Shown here: positions 1 through 5,961 of the stretch, in pieces
How positions within the stretch are numbered: the first letter of the stretch is position 1
Layout of the letters: every line of letters starts with the position of its first letter
NCBI GenBank assembly: GCA_016195395.1
Contig: JACPZR010000041.1
Span: 1 to 6,205 of the forward strand
Direction of reading: 5' to 3'
Length of the DNA: 6,205 bases
Source: Spirochaetia bacterium
GTDB taxonomy: Bacteria > Spirochaetota > Leptospirae > Leptospirales > Leptonemataceae
Notes under the pieces: model-generated
What the model was told of the DNA's origin: nothing
Databases searched by the model: none
What the model saw: only the letters and a program-made list of their open reading frames with translations
Made by a program: the position numbers and the translations under genes

Positions 1-1194
1 GACGTTCTTGTATTTCACGCCGATCGCATTGTCCGGGTGCGAATCCTCAACTTTCTTTACTATTCCGTCCGCGGCCGCATAGACCGGCCGGCCCATCTGA
101 TTCTCCACTCCCGTGTAGTACATGTCCAGAGCATACACGGAGCCATAGTCGCCCAGATGCCCGTGCCCACGGCCAAAGCGGAAACTGCCCTTCAGCGGAG
201 CGGAAAACTTGCGGGACTGTTTGTACGGATTCTGGTGGATAAACCGGTCGAAGGCAAGCTGGGCGTACTTTGTGCTCAGTTGCGCTTCCGGGCGGGATCC
301 AAAGTCCGGCAGCAGGCGCACGCGGTTGGCAAGGGTCCGCGCTGCCGCCGCCGGCGTTTTGTAATCCAAGGGCGCGGCCTCGAACGCCTCACTGTAGAGC
401 ACATCCGCCTCCGCGAGCTTTCCCTGTGCCACGGCCTCTTCAGCCTTCGCAAGCTTACGGAAGGTTTGGTTTTTGATTTTTTGCGCTTCCGCAGCCGCTT
501 CATCGGACTGACCCAGCGCCAAAAGAGCGCGCACGGAAGCGAGTTCTACCGCGTCGTCCTGAATGTCTTTGCCCACGATCTTTACCAGCTCGCGCAGGTG
601 GGCGGCATCCTTGCCTTTGACCAAGGCCGTCAGCATTTCCTCGTACGACTTCAGGAAACGGTCCATGTCTTCGGGTTTCCTGTCCGTGGCATTGAAGAGT
701 TCCACGGCATGCGCAAAAGCCTTCACCGCATCATCGAATCGTTTCCGTTCTGCAAGGAAGCGGGCAAACCCGGCGGCATGAACCGAATAGATGGTAATTT
801 CAGATGACCGCCGCAGGTAGCGTTCCGCTTCTTCCGTGCGTCCCTGTTTTTGAAGAGACCATCCGTAATCATAGAACGGCGAAGAAGCGTTGCGTCGAAT
901 CCCTTTGTCGTTTGGGCTGATGAGCATGGCCGCTTCATAGCTGGGAATTGAATCGGCCGTCCTGTTGAGCTTCCGTAGAGAGTGTCCAAGGTAGACGTGG
1001 AACCAGGCTTCTTTGGGATATTCCCGCGTAGCCTGCTGGAACAACGTCACTGCTTCTTGAAACTTCCCGGCTTTCTCAAGCTTTGGCCATTGTTCGGAAT
1101 AGTATTTCTTGTCGGCCGCTCGGATTGGCCCTGCGCCGGCGCACACAACCAGCAACATCAAAGATGCGGCTTGTTTACATGTTCTGATTTTCAT
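1..1194 (-). CDS. Secreted TPR-repeat protein with C-terminal M23-type peptidase domain (3' end outside window)
   Basis: Open for 398 codons from an ATG at 1194 to the left edge, so the C-terminus is missing. Residues 1-26 form a signal peptide: basic start, hydrophobic LMLLVV core, probable cleavage after IRA. Residues about 32-165 contain TPR-like helical pairs (for example KAGKFQEAVTLFQQA and KQGRTEEAERYLRR), and more helical, alanine-rich sequence follows to about 310. From about 330 the sequence matches the start of an M23/LytM-type metallopeptidase: GHGHLGDYGSVYALD (residues 343-357) and then GRPVYAAADGIV (368-379). H346 and D357 are the likely first zinc ligands; the HxH motif would lie outside the window. 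M23 enzymes cut peptidoglycan cross-links or, when degenerate, activate amidases. The start is the only one in frame after the preceding stop; GAGGG lies only 2 bases upstream and AAGGAG 14. It is third in the fliS operon, 43 bp after the FliT-like gene. Wall remodelling around the flagellum is my inference. An inactive M23 scaffold is possible. Confidence 0.85.
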   Translation of the reverse strand, partial: MKIRTCKQAASLMLLVVCAGAGPIRAADKKYYSEQWPKLEKAGKFQEAVTLFQQATREYPKEAWFHVYLGHSLRKLNRTADSIPSYEAAMLISPNDKGIRRNASSPFYDYGWSLQKQGRTEEAERYLRRSSEITIYSVHAAGFARFLAERKRFDDAVKAFAHAVELFNATDRKPEDMDRFLKSYEEMLTALVKGKDAAHLRELVKIVGKDIQDDAVELASVRALLALGQSDEAAAEAQKIKNQTFRKLAKAEEAVAQGKLAEADVLYSEAFEAAPLDYKTPAAAARTLANRVRLLPDFGSRPEAQLSTKYAQLAFDRFIHQNPYKQSRKFSAPLKGSFRFGRGHGHLGDYGSVYALDMYYTGVENQMGRPVYAAADGIVKKVEDSHPDNAIGVKYKNV

Positions 1195-1237
1195 TGCCCT
1201 CGTCTGTGCTCCTTGTGGGTCCTGACAGTTTTCCTGA

Positions 1238-1561
1238 CTAGTCCGCTTCCTTGCTCCGGATGAATTCCGTTATCTTGCGACGTGCCTCTGCTCGTATAAC
1301 GTCGGTTCCCAGTGCATCATATTCCGATTCCAGCCGGGTGGTCACCTCTTGATTGAGGCGCAGGCATTCGTTTTCCAGAGCCGCAATGAAGGGATCCGTG
1401 GTAAGCCCGGTCGGTTTTGCTTGGGCAGATAACGTTATAAGGCGGGAAACGGCGGGAAAAAATCGGTCGACTTCGTCCGCCCGGCCGTAGATGGCCAGGC
1501 GACATTGAATGTTCAGGAGTCGACGGAGCTGGTGAAGGAGAAAGCGATAACGCTCTGCCAT
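1238..1561 (-). CDS. Small helical FliT-like protein, putative flagellar chaperone
   Basis: A 107-residue protein whose ATG (1561-1559) overlaps the fliS stop in a TGATG arrangement, which implies translational coupling; there is no good Shine-Dalgarno sequence of its own. A TTG one codon earlier (1564) is a less likely start. The sequence is predominantly alpha-helical and charged, with two helical stretches: residues about 2-45 (RYRFLLHQLRRLLNIQCRL and onward) and about 57-105 (FIAALENECLRLNQEVTTRL and onward). It has no membrane segment or signal peptide. Size, helicity and position directly after fliS match FliT-type chaperones, which bind the filament cap protein FliD and other export clients in the cytoplasm. 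I see no diagnostic residue motif, so the FliT assignment rests mainly on context. It could equally be a lineage-specific flagellar protein. Confidence 0.7.
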   Translation of the reverse strand: MAERYRFLLHQLRRLLNIQCRLAIYGRADEVDRFFPAVSRLITLSAQAKPTGLTTDPFIAALENECLRLNQEVTTRLESEYDALGTDVIRAEARRKITEFIRSKEAD

Positions 1562-2004
1562 CAACCGCGAATGGAGAAGCTGACGCCTTGATCCCTGTAA
1601 TTGGCGCGGGCAGGCTCAGGTTTCCCGGCTTCTTTGCCCGCTACCTCGTCCCAAGCGCCGCGAAGCTGCTCAAGGAGTTTGGTGATTTCTGACAGGATGG
1701 CCTGGTCTTTCTTAATATTGCCCTCTAGTAGACGCTTCTTCATATAAGCGTAGAGGCTGAACAGGTTCTCCGCGATCTCGCCGCCCTGCTCCAGATTGAG
1801 CGACAACATGAGCTCGGTTACGATGTCCTGCGCTTTGATGATGTTCGTGTTTACGACGTCATAGCTGCGGGGATGCAGGTTATCCATGGCCGTCTTCAGG
1901 AATCGGATCGCTCCGTCGTAAAGCATTACGATCAACTTCCCTTGATTTGCCGTAGAAATCTCTGTATCTTTGTATGCGTCTATCTGTGGTTTTGTACGAG
2001 CCAT
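1561..2004 (-). CDS. fliS: Flagellar secretion chaperone FliS
   Basis: A 147-residue protein, slightly longer than typical FliS (about 125-135). FliS binds the disordered C-terminal helix of flagellin in the cytoplasm, preventing premature polymerisation and delivering it to the flagellar export gate. Family hallmarks are present: an N-terminal Y-K-x-x-x-I motif (YKDTEI, residues 11-16), the KLIVMLYDGAIRFL segment (23-36) in the first long helix, and the GGEIAENLFSLYAYMKKRL segment (74-92) typical of the FliS core. The tail after about 122 (rich in K, E, P, A) is extra and probably flexible. The ATG at 2004 is preceded by AAGGGG at 2021-2016, 11 bases away. It is the first gene of a probable three-gene operon with the FliT-like and TPR/M23 genes. 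A sigma-28-type promoter candidate lies at 2056-2030. No flagellin or fliD gene is visible in the window. Confidence 0.95.
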   Translation of the reverse strand: MARTKPQIDAYKDTEISTANQGKLIVMLYDGAIRFLKTAMDNLHPRSYDVVNTNIIKAQDIVTELMLSLNLEQGGEIAENLFSLYAYMKKRLLEGNIKKDQAILSEITKLLEQLRGAWDEVAGKEAGKPEPARANYRDQGVSFSIRG

Positions 2005-2029
2005 TGGAGGTTTGTCCCCTTCCCAATCA

Positions 2030-2056
2030 AGATCGGCGGATCAGGATATTCCCTTA
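2030..2056 (-). promoter_or_regulatory. Candidate sigma-28 (FliA-type) promoter for the fliS operon
   Basis: Reading the minus strand, TAAGGGAA (2056-2049), an 11-base spacer (2048-2038) and GCCGATCT (2037-2030) match the enterobacterial FliA layout TAAAGTTT-N11-GCCGATAA. Six consecutive bases of the -10 element (GCCGAT) and the exact spacer length agree. The -35 element keeps only TAA well. The predicted transcript would begin near 2024, about 20 bases before the fliS ATG, which leaves room for the AAGGGG ribosome site. Late flagellar chaperone genes are commonly sigma-28 dependent. No transcript data are available. Confidence 0.55.
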
Positions 2057-2171
2057 ACGGAGAAAAAGAGGCCGATGGGACTGGTTTTGCCTGCAAAATG
2101 GGCAGGTTGGAGGGCTGGAAAGGGAGTGACGCACCGGCAGTTGGTCCCGACCGTGTGTATGGAATCTGAAG

Positions 2172-2957
2172 TTGAAGCAGCTGGGTGACATCGTCGCAAA
2201 GACCTTTCCGGTGGGCTCTGTAGTCTTTCATGAAGGCGACAAGTCGGACGGGAACATGTACTTCGTCGCGCATGGCACAGTGCTGGTTTCAACGGCAAAG
2301 TCCGGCCGGCCGCAGTTCATGCGACGGCTCGAGAAAGGACAATTTTTTGGCGAGATGGCTCTCATCAACAGCGTACCACGGACGGCGAACGTGCATGTGG
2401 AATCGGAGACAGCCAAACTGATCGTCATTGACAGCGCCACCTTCGTAAACCTGGGCAGGAAGCATCCGTCGTTCTTGTACAAACTGCTGGCCACCGTCTA
2501 CGCGCGCATTGTTGAAGCCGAGGCCCGATTGGACGCCATCAAAGATAACGTGGATCGAACGATTGACTTCAATGTGCTCGACTATGTGAAGAACGTATTT
2601 ATCAGGTCGTTCCGCCGCGGGGATTTCATTTTCGCAGCCGGTGATATCTCTGACGGCATGCTGTATTCTGTGATGGCCGGAGAGGTGGCCCTGATGCGGT
2701 CGCTTCCGGACGGCTTGATGCTTGAGACGGCCGTGATCAAAGAAGGTGGCGTGTTTGGCGAGGATGGCATTCTCTCGGGCGACAATCGAAAGATCAGCGC
2801 CCAGGTGAAATCCGAATACGCAAAGATCGGCGGACTCAATAAGGAGACGTTTTTGCGGGTGGGCGCCATGAAGCCCGAGTTTTTCTTCAGACTCCTCCGT
2901 CTCTGCATCGAACGACTGATTGCCTTGGAAGACACTGTGCGAGGCAGTCAGCGGTAG
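2172..2957 (+). CDS. Tandem cyclic-nucleotide-binding (CNB) domain protein without an effector domain
   Basis: A 261-residue protein with two CNB domains of the CRP/PKA-regulatory-subunit type. Domain 1 is about residues 5-125: FPVGSVVFHEGD at 12-23 and phosphate-binding cassette FGEMALINSVPRTA at 59-72, with E61 and R70. Domain 2 is about 135-255: FRRGDFIFAAGD at 147-158 and cassette FGEDGILSGDNRKISA at 195-210, with E197 and R206. Glu and Arg of each cassette normally contact the ribose and cyclic phosphate, so both sites look able to bind cAMP or cGMP, the second being less canonical. No helix-turn-helix, kinase, membrane or catalytic part follows, so it is probably a cytoplasmic sensor or regulatory subunit working through a partner. 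The start is inferred: a stop at 2127-2129 leaves only TTG at 2172 (GGAA 7 bases upstream) or CTG at 2166, and an internal ATG would delete the first strand of domain 1. It is divergent from fliS. Confidence 0.88.
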   Translation: MKQLGDIVAKTFPVGSVVFHEGDKSDGNMYFVAHGTVLVSTAKSGRPQFMRRLEKGQFFGEMALINSVPRTANVHVESETAKLIVIDSATFVNLGRKHPSFLYKLLATVYARIVEAEARLDAIKDNVDRTIDFNVLDYVKNVFIRSFRRGDFIFAAGDISDGMLYSVMAGEVALMRSLPDGLMLETAVIKEGGVFGEDGILSGDNRKISAQVKSEYAKIGGLNKETFLRVGAMKPEFFFRLLRLCIERLIALEDTVRGSQR

Positions 2958-3036
2958 GCATCCTGTTTCCCCGACTTGCCCCTCTTCCTCACAGCCTCCT
3001 GTGAACCCCGAAATCGAGCCCGGCGCCGGCGCGACG

Positions 3037-3858
3037 TTATGGTTTAAGGATGCCGGCGGAGAGCAGGGCCAAGATCACAATTCCGAGCACAATCCGGTAC
3101 ACAACAAACACGGCCGTCGAGTGTGTGCGCAGATATCTGAGAAGGAAAGCGATGGCGGCATAGCCCACGAAGAAGGAAACGGCTGTTGCAACGGCCAGGC
3201 CTTCCCAGCCCGCAGAGGCCAGCTCATGGCGTTCTTTGTAGAGTTCGTAGAATCCAGAAATCGCAATGGCCGGAATGGAAAGTAAAAACGAAATGCGCAT
3301 GGCCGCGGGACGCGTATAACCCAATGTAAGGCCCATCATCAAAGTGGTGCCGGAGCGCGATGCTCCGGGGATCAGAGCCAGACACTGCGCAAGACCAATC
3401 AAGATAACGTCGCGGAGTGTGGATTCCTCCACAGCTTTCTTCTGTTTGGCGGACCTGTCAATCACCCACAGAATCACGGCAAAGACAATGAGACTCGCAG
3501 CAATCACATAGAGCGATCTGGCGGGGCCCGTGATGTATCTGGCAAACGCATAACCAAAGATGCAAATGGGGAGTGTGCCCGCGGCAAGGTACCAGACCAT
3601 GCGCGCGTGATAGTCTGAGAAGTCACGCGTCTTGATTCCGTTCAATGTGGACTTTGCAAAGTGAAAGAGGTCCATCCTGAAGTAGATCAAAAGAGAAATC
3701 AAAGTTCCAATCTGAATGACCGCCGAGTATGCGGCCCCGGGGTCCGGCAATCCCAGGAGAGCGGGCCCAATCCGCAGGTGGGCGGTACTGGACACGGGAA
3801 TGAATTCTGTCAGGCCTTGGATGATCCCAAGGAGGAGCGCTTCGGCGAATCCGATCAT
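3037..3858 (-). CDS. uppP: Undecaprenyl-diphosphatase UppP (BacA family)
   Basis: A 273-residue polytopic membrane protein of normal family length. It dephosphorylates undecaprenyl diphosphate to undecaprenyl phosphate, recycling the lipid carrier for peptidoglycan and other envelope polymers; the active site faces the periplasm. The two family signatures are intact: GIIQGLTEFIPVSSTAHL (residues 11-28; Q14, E18, S23, S24, H27) and PGASRSGTT (164-172, with catalytic-type R168). About eight hydrophobic segments are evident, including 44-60, 88-108, 115-133, 150-164, 188-204, 222-240 and 252-270. The ATG at 3858 is the only start after an in-frame TAA at 3873-3871, but no clear Shine-Dalgarno sequence precedes it. 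It is convergent with the CNB gene (79 bp gap) and divergent from the DUF4505-hotdog gene with only 6 bp between start codons, so its promoter must lie inside that gene's 5' end. High-copy BacA can confer bacitracin tolerance; that is family knowledge, not shown here. Confidence 0.97.
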   Translation of the reverse strand: MIGFAEALLLGIIQGLTEFIPVSSTAHLRIGPALLGLPDPGAAYSAVIQIGTLISLLIYFRMDLFHFAKSTLNGIKTRDFSDYHARMVWYLAAGTLPICIFGYAFARYITGPARSLYVIAASLIVFAVILWVIDRSAKQKKAVEESTLRDVILIGLAQCLALIPGASRSGTTLMMGLTLGYTRPAAMRISFLLSIPAIAISGFYELYKERHELASAGWEGLAVATAVSFFVGYAAIAFLLRYLRTHSTAVFVVYRIVLGIVILALLSAGILKP

Positions 3859-3864
3859 TGTGCC

Positions 3865-4815
3865 ATGCGTTTAGCAGAGATGCGAGCGTCAACAAAAGTA
3901 TGGACAGACGCTCATTTGACGTCTTTCGTGTCAGCGATGACGCAGAGAGCGTACGAACGGGAATATTTTTACCTGGTCGATCTTCAGGGCCGATTGTTGC
4001 ACGACGGGACGCCCCTGACGGATGAACCGTTCCTGCGTTTCTTCTTCAAGCACGTAAAGGACAACGATACGGGCCGCCACCTTGAGTACCCGTTCATTTC
4101 TCCGTGTGGTAGAGAAATGAATTTCGTAAAACCCGCGGATACACCGGTTGTGTTTTCTTTGCTCCGCGACGGCCGCCTTATGGCACAAGGCGGAATCGAC
4201 ACCGCCTTCCTGCCGGAGTCCATGCGTTTCTCCAAGTCCGGCGTTTTGTATCACCCTTCGCCGGTGGGTGCGTGGGGACGACTCTCCTCATCGCTCATGC
4301 TTGAATTGTCCAAAGCTGTGGAAGCCTGGGGACCGTGGTATTCGTATCGCGGGGCCGATGTCACGCACGTGATAGAACCCATGGAAGATGCGGCCAGAAG
4401 CGAATTCACTCTTTTGCGCCCCAAAGAAGACCATCACTGCTTTGGGTGCGGGACCGCCAATCGGTCTGGGTTGAAGTTATCCTATTTGTACCACCCCGAG
4501 TCGCACTGCTCGCGGTCGTGGTTCACACCCGGACCTGAACAGAGCGGCGCGCCCGGATGGATGCACGGCGGATTGATCTCTCTCTTGTTCGATGAAACGA
4601 TGGCGAAGGTCCTCACGGGGCTGGGGGTCCGCGCCGCCACTGTCAACCTCAACGTGAATTTCAAACACCCGTGCCGCGTTGGCCACCAGATTCTTCTGGA
4701 GGGGCGACTTGTAAAGCATGAGGGGCGCAGGTACCACTTGTCATCCGTGATTCAAGAGAAGGGCCGGACACTTGCGGACGCCGAGGCGGTCTTTGTGTCG
4801 CTCGACCGGGCCTGA
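3865..4815 (+). CDS. Two-domain fusion: DUF4505/UPF0598 domain plus PaaI-like hotdog thioesterase domain
   Basis: A continuous 316-residue frame. Residues about 30-175 match the DUF4505 (UPF0598) family of unknown function, which includes human C8orf82: REYFYLVDLQGRL (32-44), YPFISPCGREMNF (75-87), DTPVVF (92-97) and LYHPSPVGAWGRL (128-140). Residues about 186-314 form a hotdog-fold domain of the PaaI/acyl-CoA thioesterase type: HCFGCGTANRSGLKL (191-205), GWMHGGLISLLFDETM (231-246) and the strand TVNLNVNFKHPCRVG (259-273). In this group the H-G-G turn and the acidic residue on the following helix (here H234, D243/E244) support hydrolysis of acyl-CoA thioesters. I infer a soluble enzyme. ATG at 3865 is the first start after the uppP start codon; ATG at 3880 (GCAGAG nearby) or 3937 would remove only residues before the conserved part. 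No clear ribosome site. A transcript starting inside uppP is implied. Substrate unknown. Confidence 0.88.
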   Translation: MRLAEMRASTKVWTDAHLTSFVSAMTQRAYEREYFYLVDLQGRLLHDGTPLTDEPFLRFFFKHVKDNDTGRHLEYPFISPCGREMNFVKPADTPVVFSLLRDGRLMAQGGIDTAFLPESMRFSKSGVLYHPSPVGAWGRLSSSLMLELSKAVEAWGPWYSYRGADVTHVIEPMEDAARSEFTLLRPKEDHHCFGCGTANRSGLKLSYLYHPESHCSRSWFTPGPEQSGAPGWMHGGLISLLFDETMAKVLTGLGVRAATVNLNVNFKHPCRVGHQILLEGRLVKHEGRRYHLSSVIQEKGRTLADAEAVFVSLDRA

Positions 4816-4838
4816 TCCGCCGATCCTGCGCAGCCCGC

Positions 4839-4873
4839 AAACAAAACGGCCCGGCTCCTTTGGAAGCCGGGCC
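4839..4873 (-). terminator. Rho-independent terminator hairpin for the leftward rhodanese gene
   Basis: A perfect 9-bp inverted repeat, GGCCCGGCT (4848-4856) and AGCCGGGCC (4865-4873), encloses an 8-base loop. On the minus strand the stem is followed by GTTTTGTTTG (4847-4838), a U-rich tract in RNA, so it fits termination of leftward transcription about 50 bases after the restored rhodanese stop. On the plus strand no T tract follows the stem, so it would be at most a weak terminator for the DUF4505-hotdog gene, which ends 32 bases before the stem. Confidence 0.8.
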
Positions 4874-4923
4874 ACGATCGCCAACGCCATGACGGGTTGA
4901 CAACTTCAGCTCACTTGAGGAGA

Positions 4924-5290
4924 TCAGTAACGCGGAATCGACGTGTCCACTTCCTGGGCCCAGCGGTCGATGCCGCCGGCCAAGCTCTTAACGTTGGCCA
5001 GCCCGTGCCCTTTGAAATAGACGGCAGCCTCAAGGGCGCGCACCGCGGACGTCGATCAGCTTCCACCCTGTTTCCATCTCGTTCTTGAGCGCGATGGGAT
5101 CAATCTGCATCTCGCGGTCCAGACGGTCGCTCTCATAGATCCACTGGATTGCATTTTCCGTTTCCGCCGGGCGGTTGTGCTTCACGAAAACCTGCTCCAA
5201 CGTATCCGTGGGTGCAAACCCGCAGCTGGAGCAGCCGCCAATGTGATATTTCTGAAAGAGGGCCCGCTTTGCGCCCGGAAAATGCGACAT
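4924..5290 (-). pseudogene. Rhodanese-type protein with CxxC N-terminal domain, internally deleted and frameshifted
   Basis: From ATG 5290 an 86-codon frame runs to TGA at 5032-5030. Residues 1-60 form a small domain with a CxxC pair in YHIGGCSSCGF (15-25; C20, C23). This resembles redox or Fe-S-like N-terminal domains that I recall fused to rhodaneses. Residues about 64-82 begin a rhodanese fold and end in WKLIDVR (76-82), the conserved first strand. The frame then gives GARP and stops. In the frame shifted by one base, from GTG at 5043, 39 further codons read VRALEAAVYFKGHGLANVKS and then LAGGIDRW to a TGA at 4926-4924. That is the usual rhodanese C-terminal end (normally after C-x-x-G-V-R-S). 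About 40-50 residues with the catalytic cysteine are therefore missing. As read, the product cannot be a working sulfurtransferase, although the N-terminal domain could still be made. A terminator follows. Assembly error is an alternative. Confidence 0.75.
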
Positions 5291-5299
5291 GATTTCATT

Positions 5300-5304
5300 C
5301 TCCT
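5300..5304 (-). promoter_or_regulatory. Ribosome binding site deciding the rhodanese-type gene start
   Basis: AGGAG on the minus strand (5304-5300) lies 9 bases before the ATG at 5290. It selects this start over the longer open frame that reaches back to 5539, whose upstream part (rich in R, K and C) looks non-coding and would overlap the divergent lipoprotein gene. Confidence 0.75.
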
Positions 5305-5432
5305 GTGACGGTTCGATGGTTTGGTATGTCGGCCCACGGGCCGCGTACTCTGGCGTCAAAAATAAGCCTTCAGCGCGCCGTCGAAAACATTTTTTTGTTT
5401 GTGGTAAAAAGCCCCAAAAAACACCTTCCGCT

Positions 5433-5954
5433 ATGGTCCGGTGGTGTTCTCTGACAATTGCCCTCATTCTAGGTTTCGGCTGTCTTCCGCCGGTTAAGAA
5501 GCAAAGCACGCATCGGGTCATCCTGGCGTGGCAGGACACCGCCTACCGCTGCGCCATTCTATTAGAAGACATGGGCGTAGAAGTCAAGGTTCAACCCATG
5601 AGCGAGATGCCCTATTCCTCCAACGGAAGCGCGGCGGTCTGGGTGGGCACCAATTTCCCTTTTGAAAAGGCCAGGGACATCATTGAAGTGGGGCGCAGGT
5701 ATTATACAGATCTCCGGTACGTCGCACTGTCAGACTTCCGCCTGCGCGCGCCGGAGCAGGTGCACAACGAACTCTTTGTAGGCGGAGCCACGGAGACCGC
5801 CCTTTTCCAGCTGGGTCTCAAGGCTTGGGACGAGAAGGATTTCCAGAAGCTCAAAGCGGTGAAGACCCAGAAGGAGTTCTTCCAGCTCATCTGCTCCCAC
5901 TATCCTAAAGTAAAAAACGAACAGCTGCCCAGAGGAACCTGCGGGCCGGGATGA
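5433..5954 (+). CDS. Unrecognised probable lipoprotein (173 aa)
   Basis: I do not recognise a named family. Starting at ATG 5433 the protein has a short signal sequence, MVRWCSLTIALILGFGC, with a hydrophobic core (residues 6-15) and a cysteine at 17 that could be lipidated; the bases of a lipobox (G-F-G-C) are only partly canonical. The mature part, about 155 residues, is mixed alpha/beta in appearance: HRVILAWQDTAYRCAILLED (27-46), SAAVWVGTNFPFEKARDIIE (66-85) and ELFVGGATETALFQLGLKAW (113-132), with a C-terminal KEFFQLICSHYPK (147-159). A single membrane anchor and a small periplasmic or surface domain are inferred. The frame is open further upstream to 5289, but that part is basic, unlike a signal peptide, and overlaps the rhodanese start region. 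No Shine-Dalgarno sequence is evident before 5433. The stop lies 7 bp before the start of the EAL gene, so the two are probably co-transcribed and may act together. Confidence 0.7.
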   Translation: MVRWCSLTIALILGFGCLPPVKKQSTHRVILAWQDTAYRCAILLEDMGVEVKVQPMSEMPYSSNGSAAVWVGTNFPFEKARDIIEVGRRYYTDLRYVALSDFRLRAPEQVHNELFVGGATETALFQLGLKAWDEKDFQKLKAVKTQKEFFQLICSHYPKVKNEQLPRGTCGPG

Positions 5955-5961
5955 AAGCATA

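Noticed and set aside
37..807. Long plus-strand open frame of 256 codons
   Set aside because: It lies opposite the TPR/M23 gene, has arginine-rich, low-sense composition and no family signature. The minus strand gives a signal peptide, repeats and an M23 domain without a stop, so the plus frame is a shadow.
2071..2078. GCCGATGG on the plus strand as a second sigma-28 -10 element for the CNB gene
   Set aside because: The nearest TAA-type -35 element (TAAC) is 12 bases away instead of 15, so the spacing is wrong.
2989..3004. Inverted repeat TCACAG-CCTC-CTGTGA between the convergent CNB and uppP genes
   Set aside because: Only a 6-bp stem and no T tract on either strand, so not a convincing terminator. 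The half-sites are in the opposite order to a CRP site (TGTGA-N6-TCACA).
3023..3032. GCGCCGGCGC palindrome just downstream of uppP
   Set aside because: A short self-complementary G+C stretch, expected by chance at this composition, with no loop or T tract.
3661..3864. N-terminal extension of the DUF4505-hotdog frame into uppP
   Set aside because: The frame is open, but this part mirrors uppP codons and has no DUF4505 similarity. The first sensible start is ATG 3865.
5330..5343. CGGCC-CACG-GGCCG hairpin in the presumed leader of the rhodanese-type gene
   Set aside because: Five-base-pair stem, isolated, with no riboswitch-like structure around it.
5354..5359. TTGACG on the minus strand as a -35 box for the rhodanese-type gene
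   Set aside because: No acceptable -10 hexamer occurs 16-18 bases downstream.
5289..5432. Upstream extension of the lipoprotein frame
   Set aside because: It would begin within the start of the divergent rhodanese-type gene and place a basic 48-residue leader before a clear hydrophobic signal segment.
5291..5539. Upstream extension of the rhodanese-type frame
   Set aside because: AGGAG 9 bases before ATG 5290 and the basic, cysteine-rich composition upstream indicate that translation starts at 5290.
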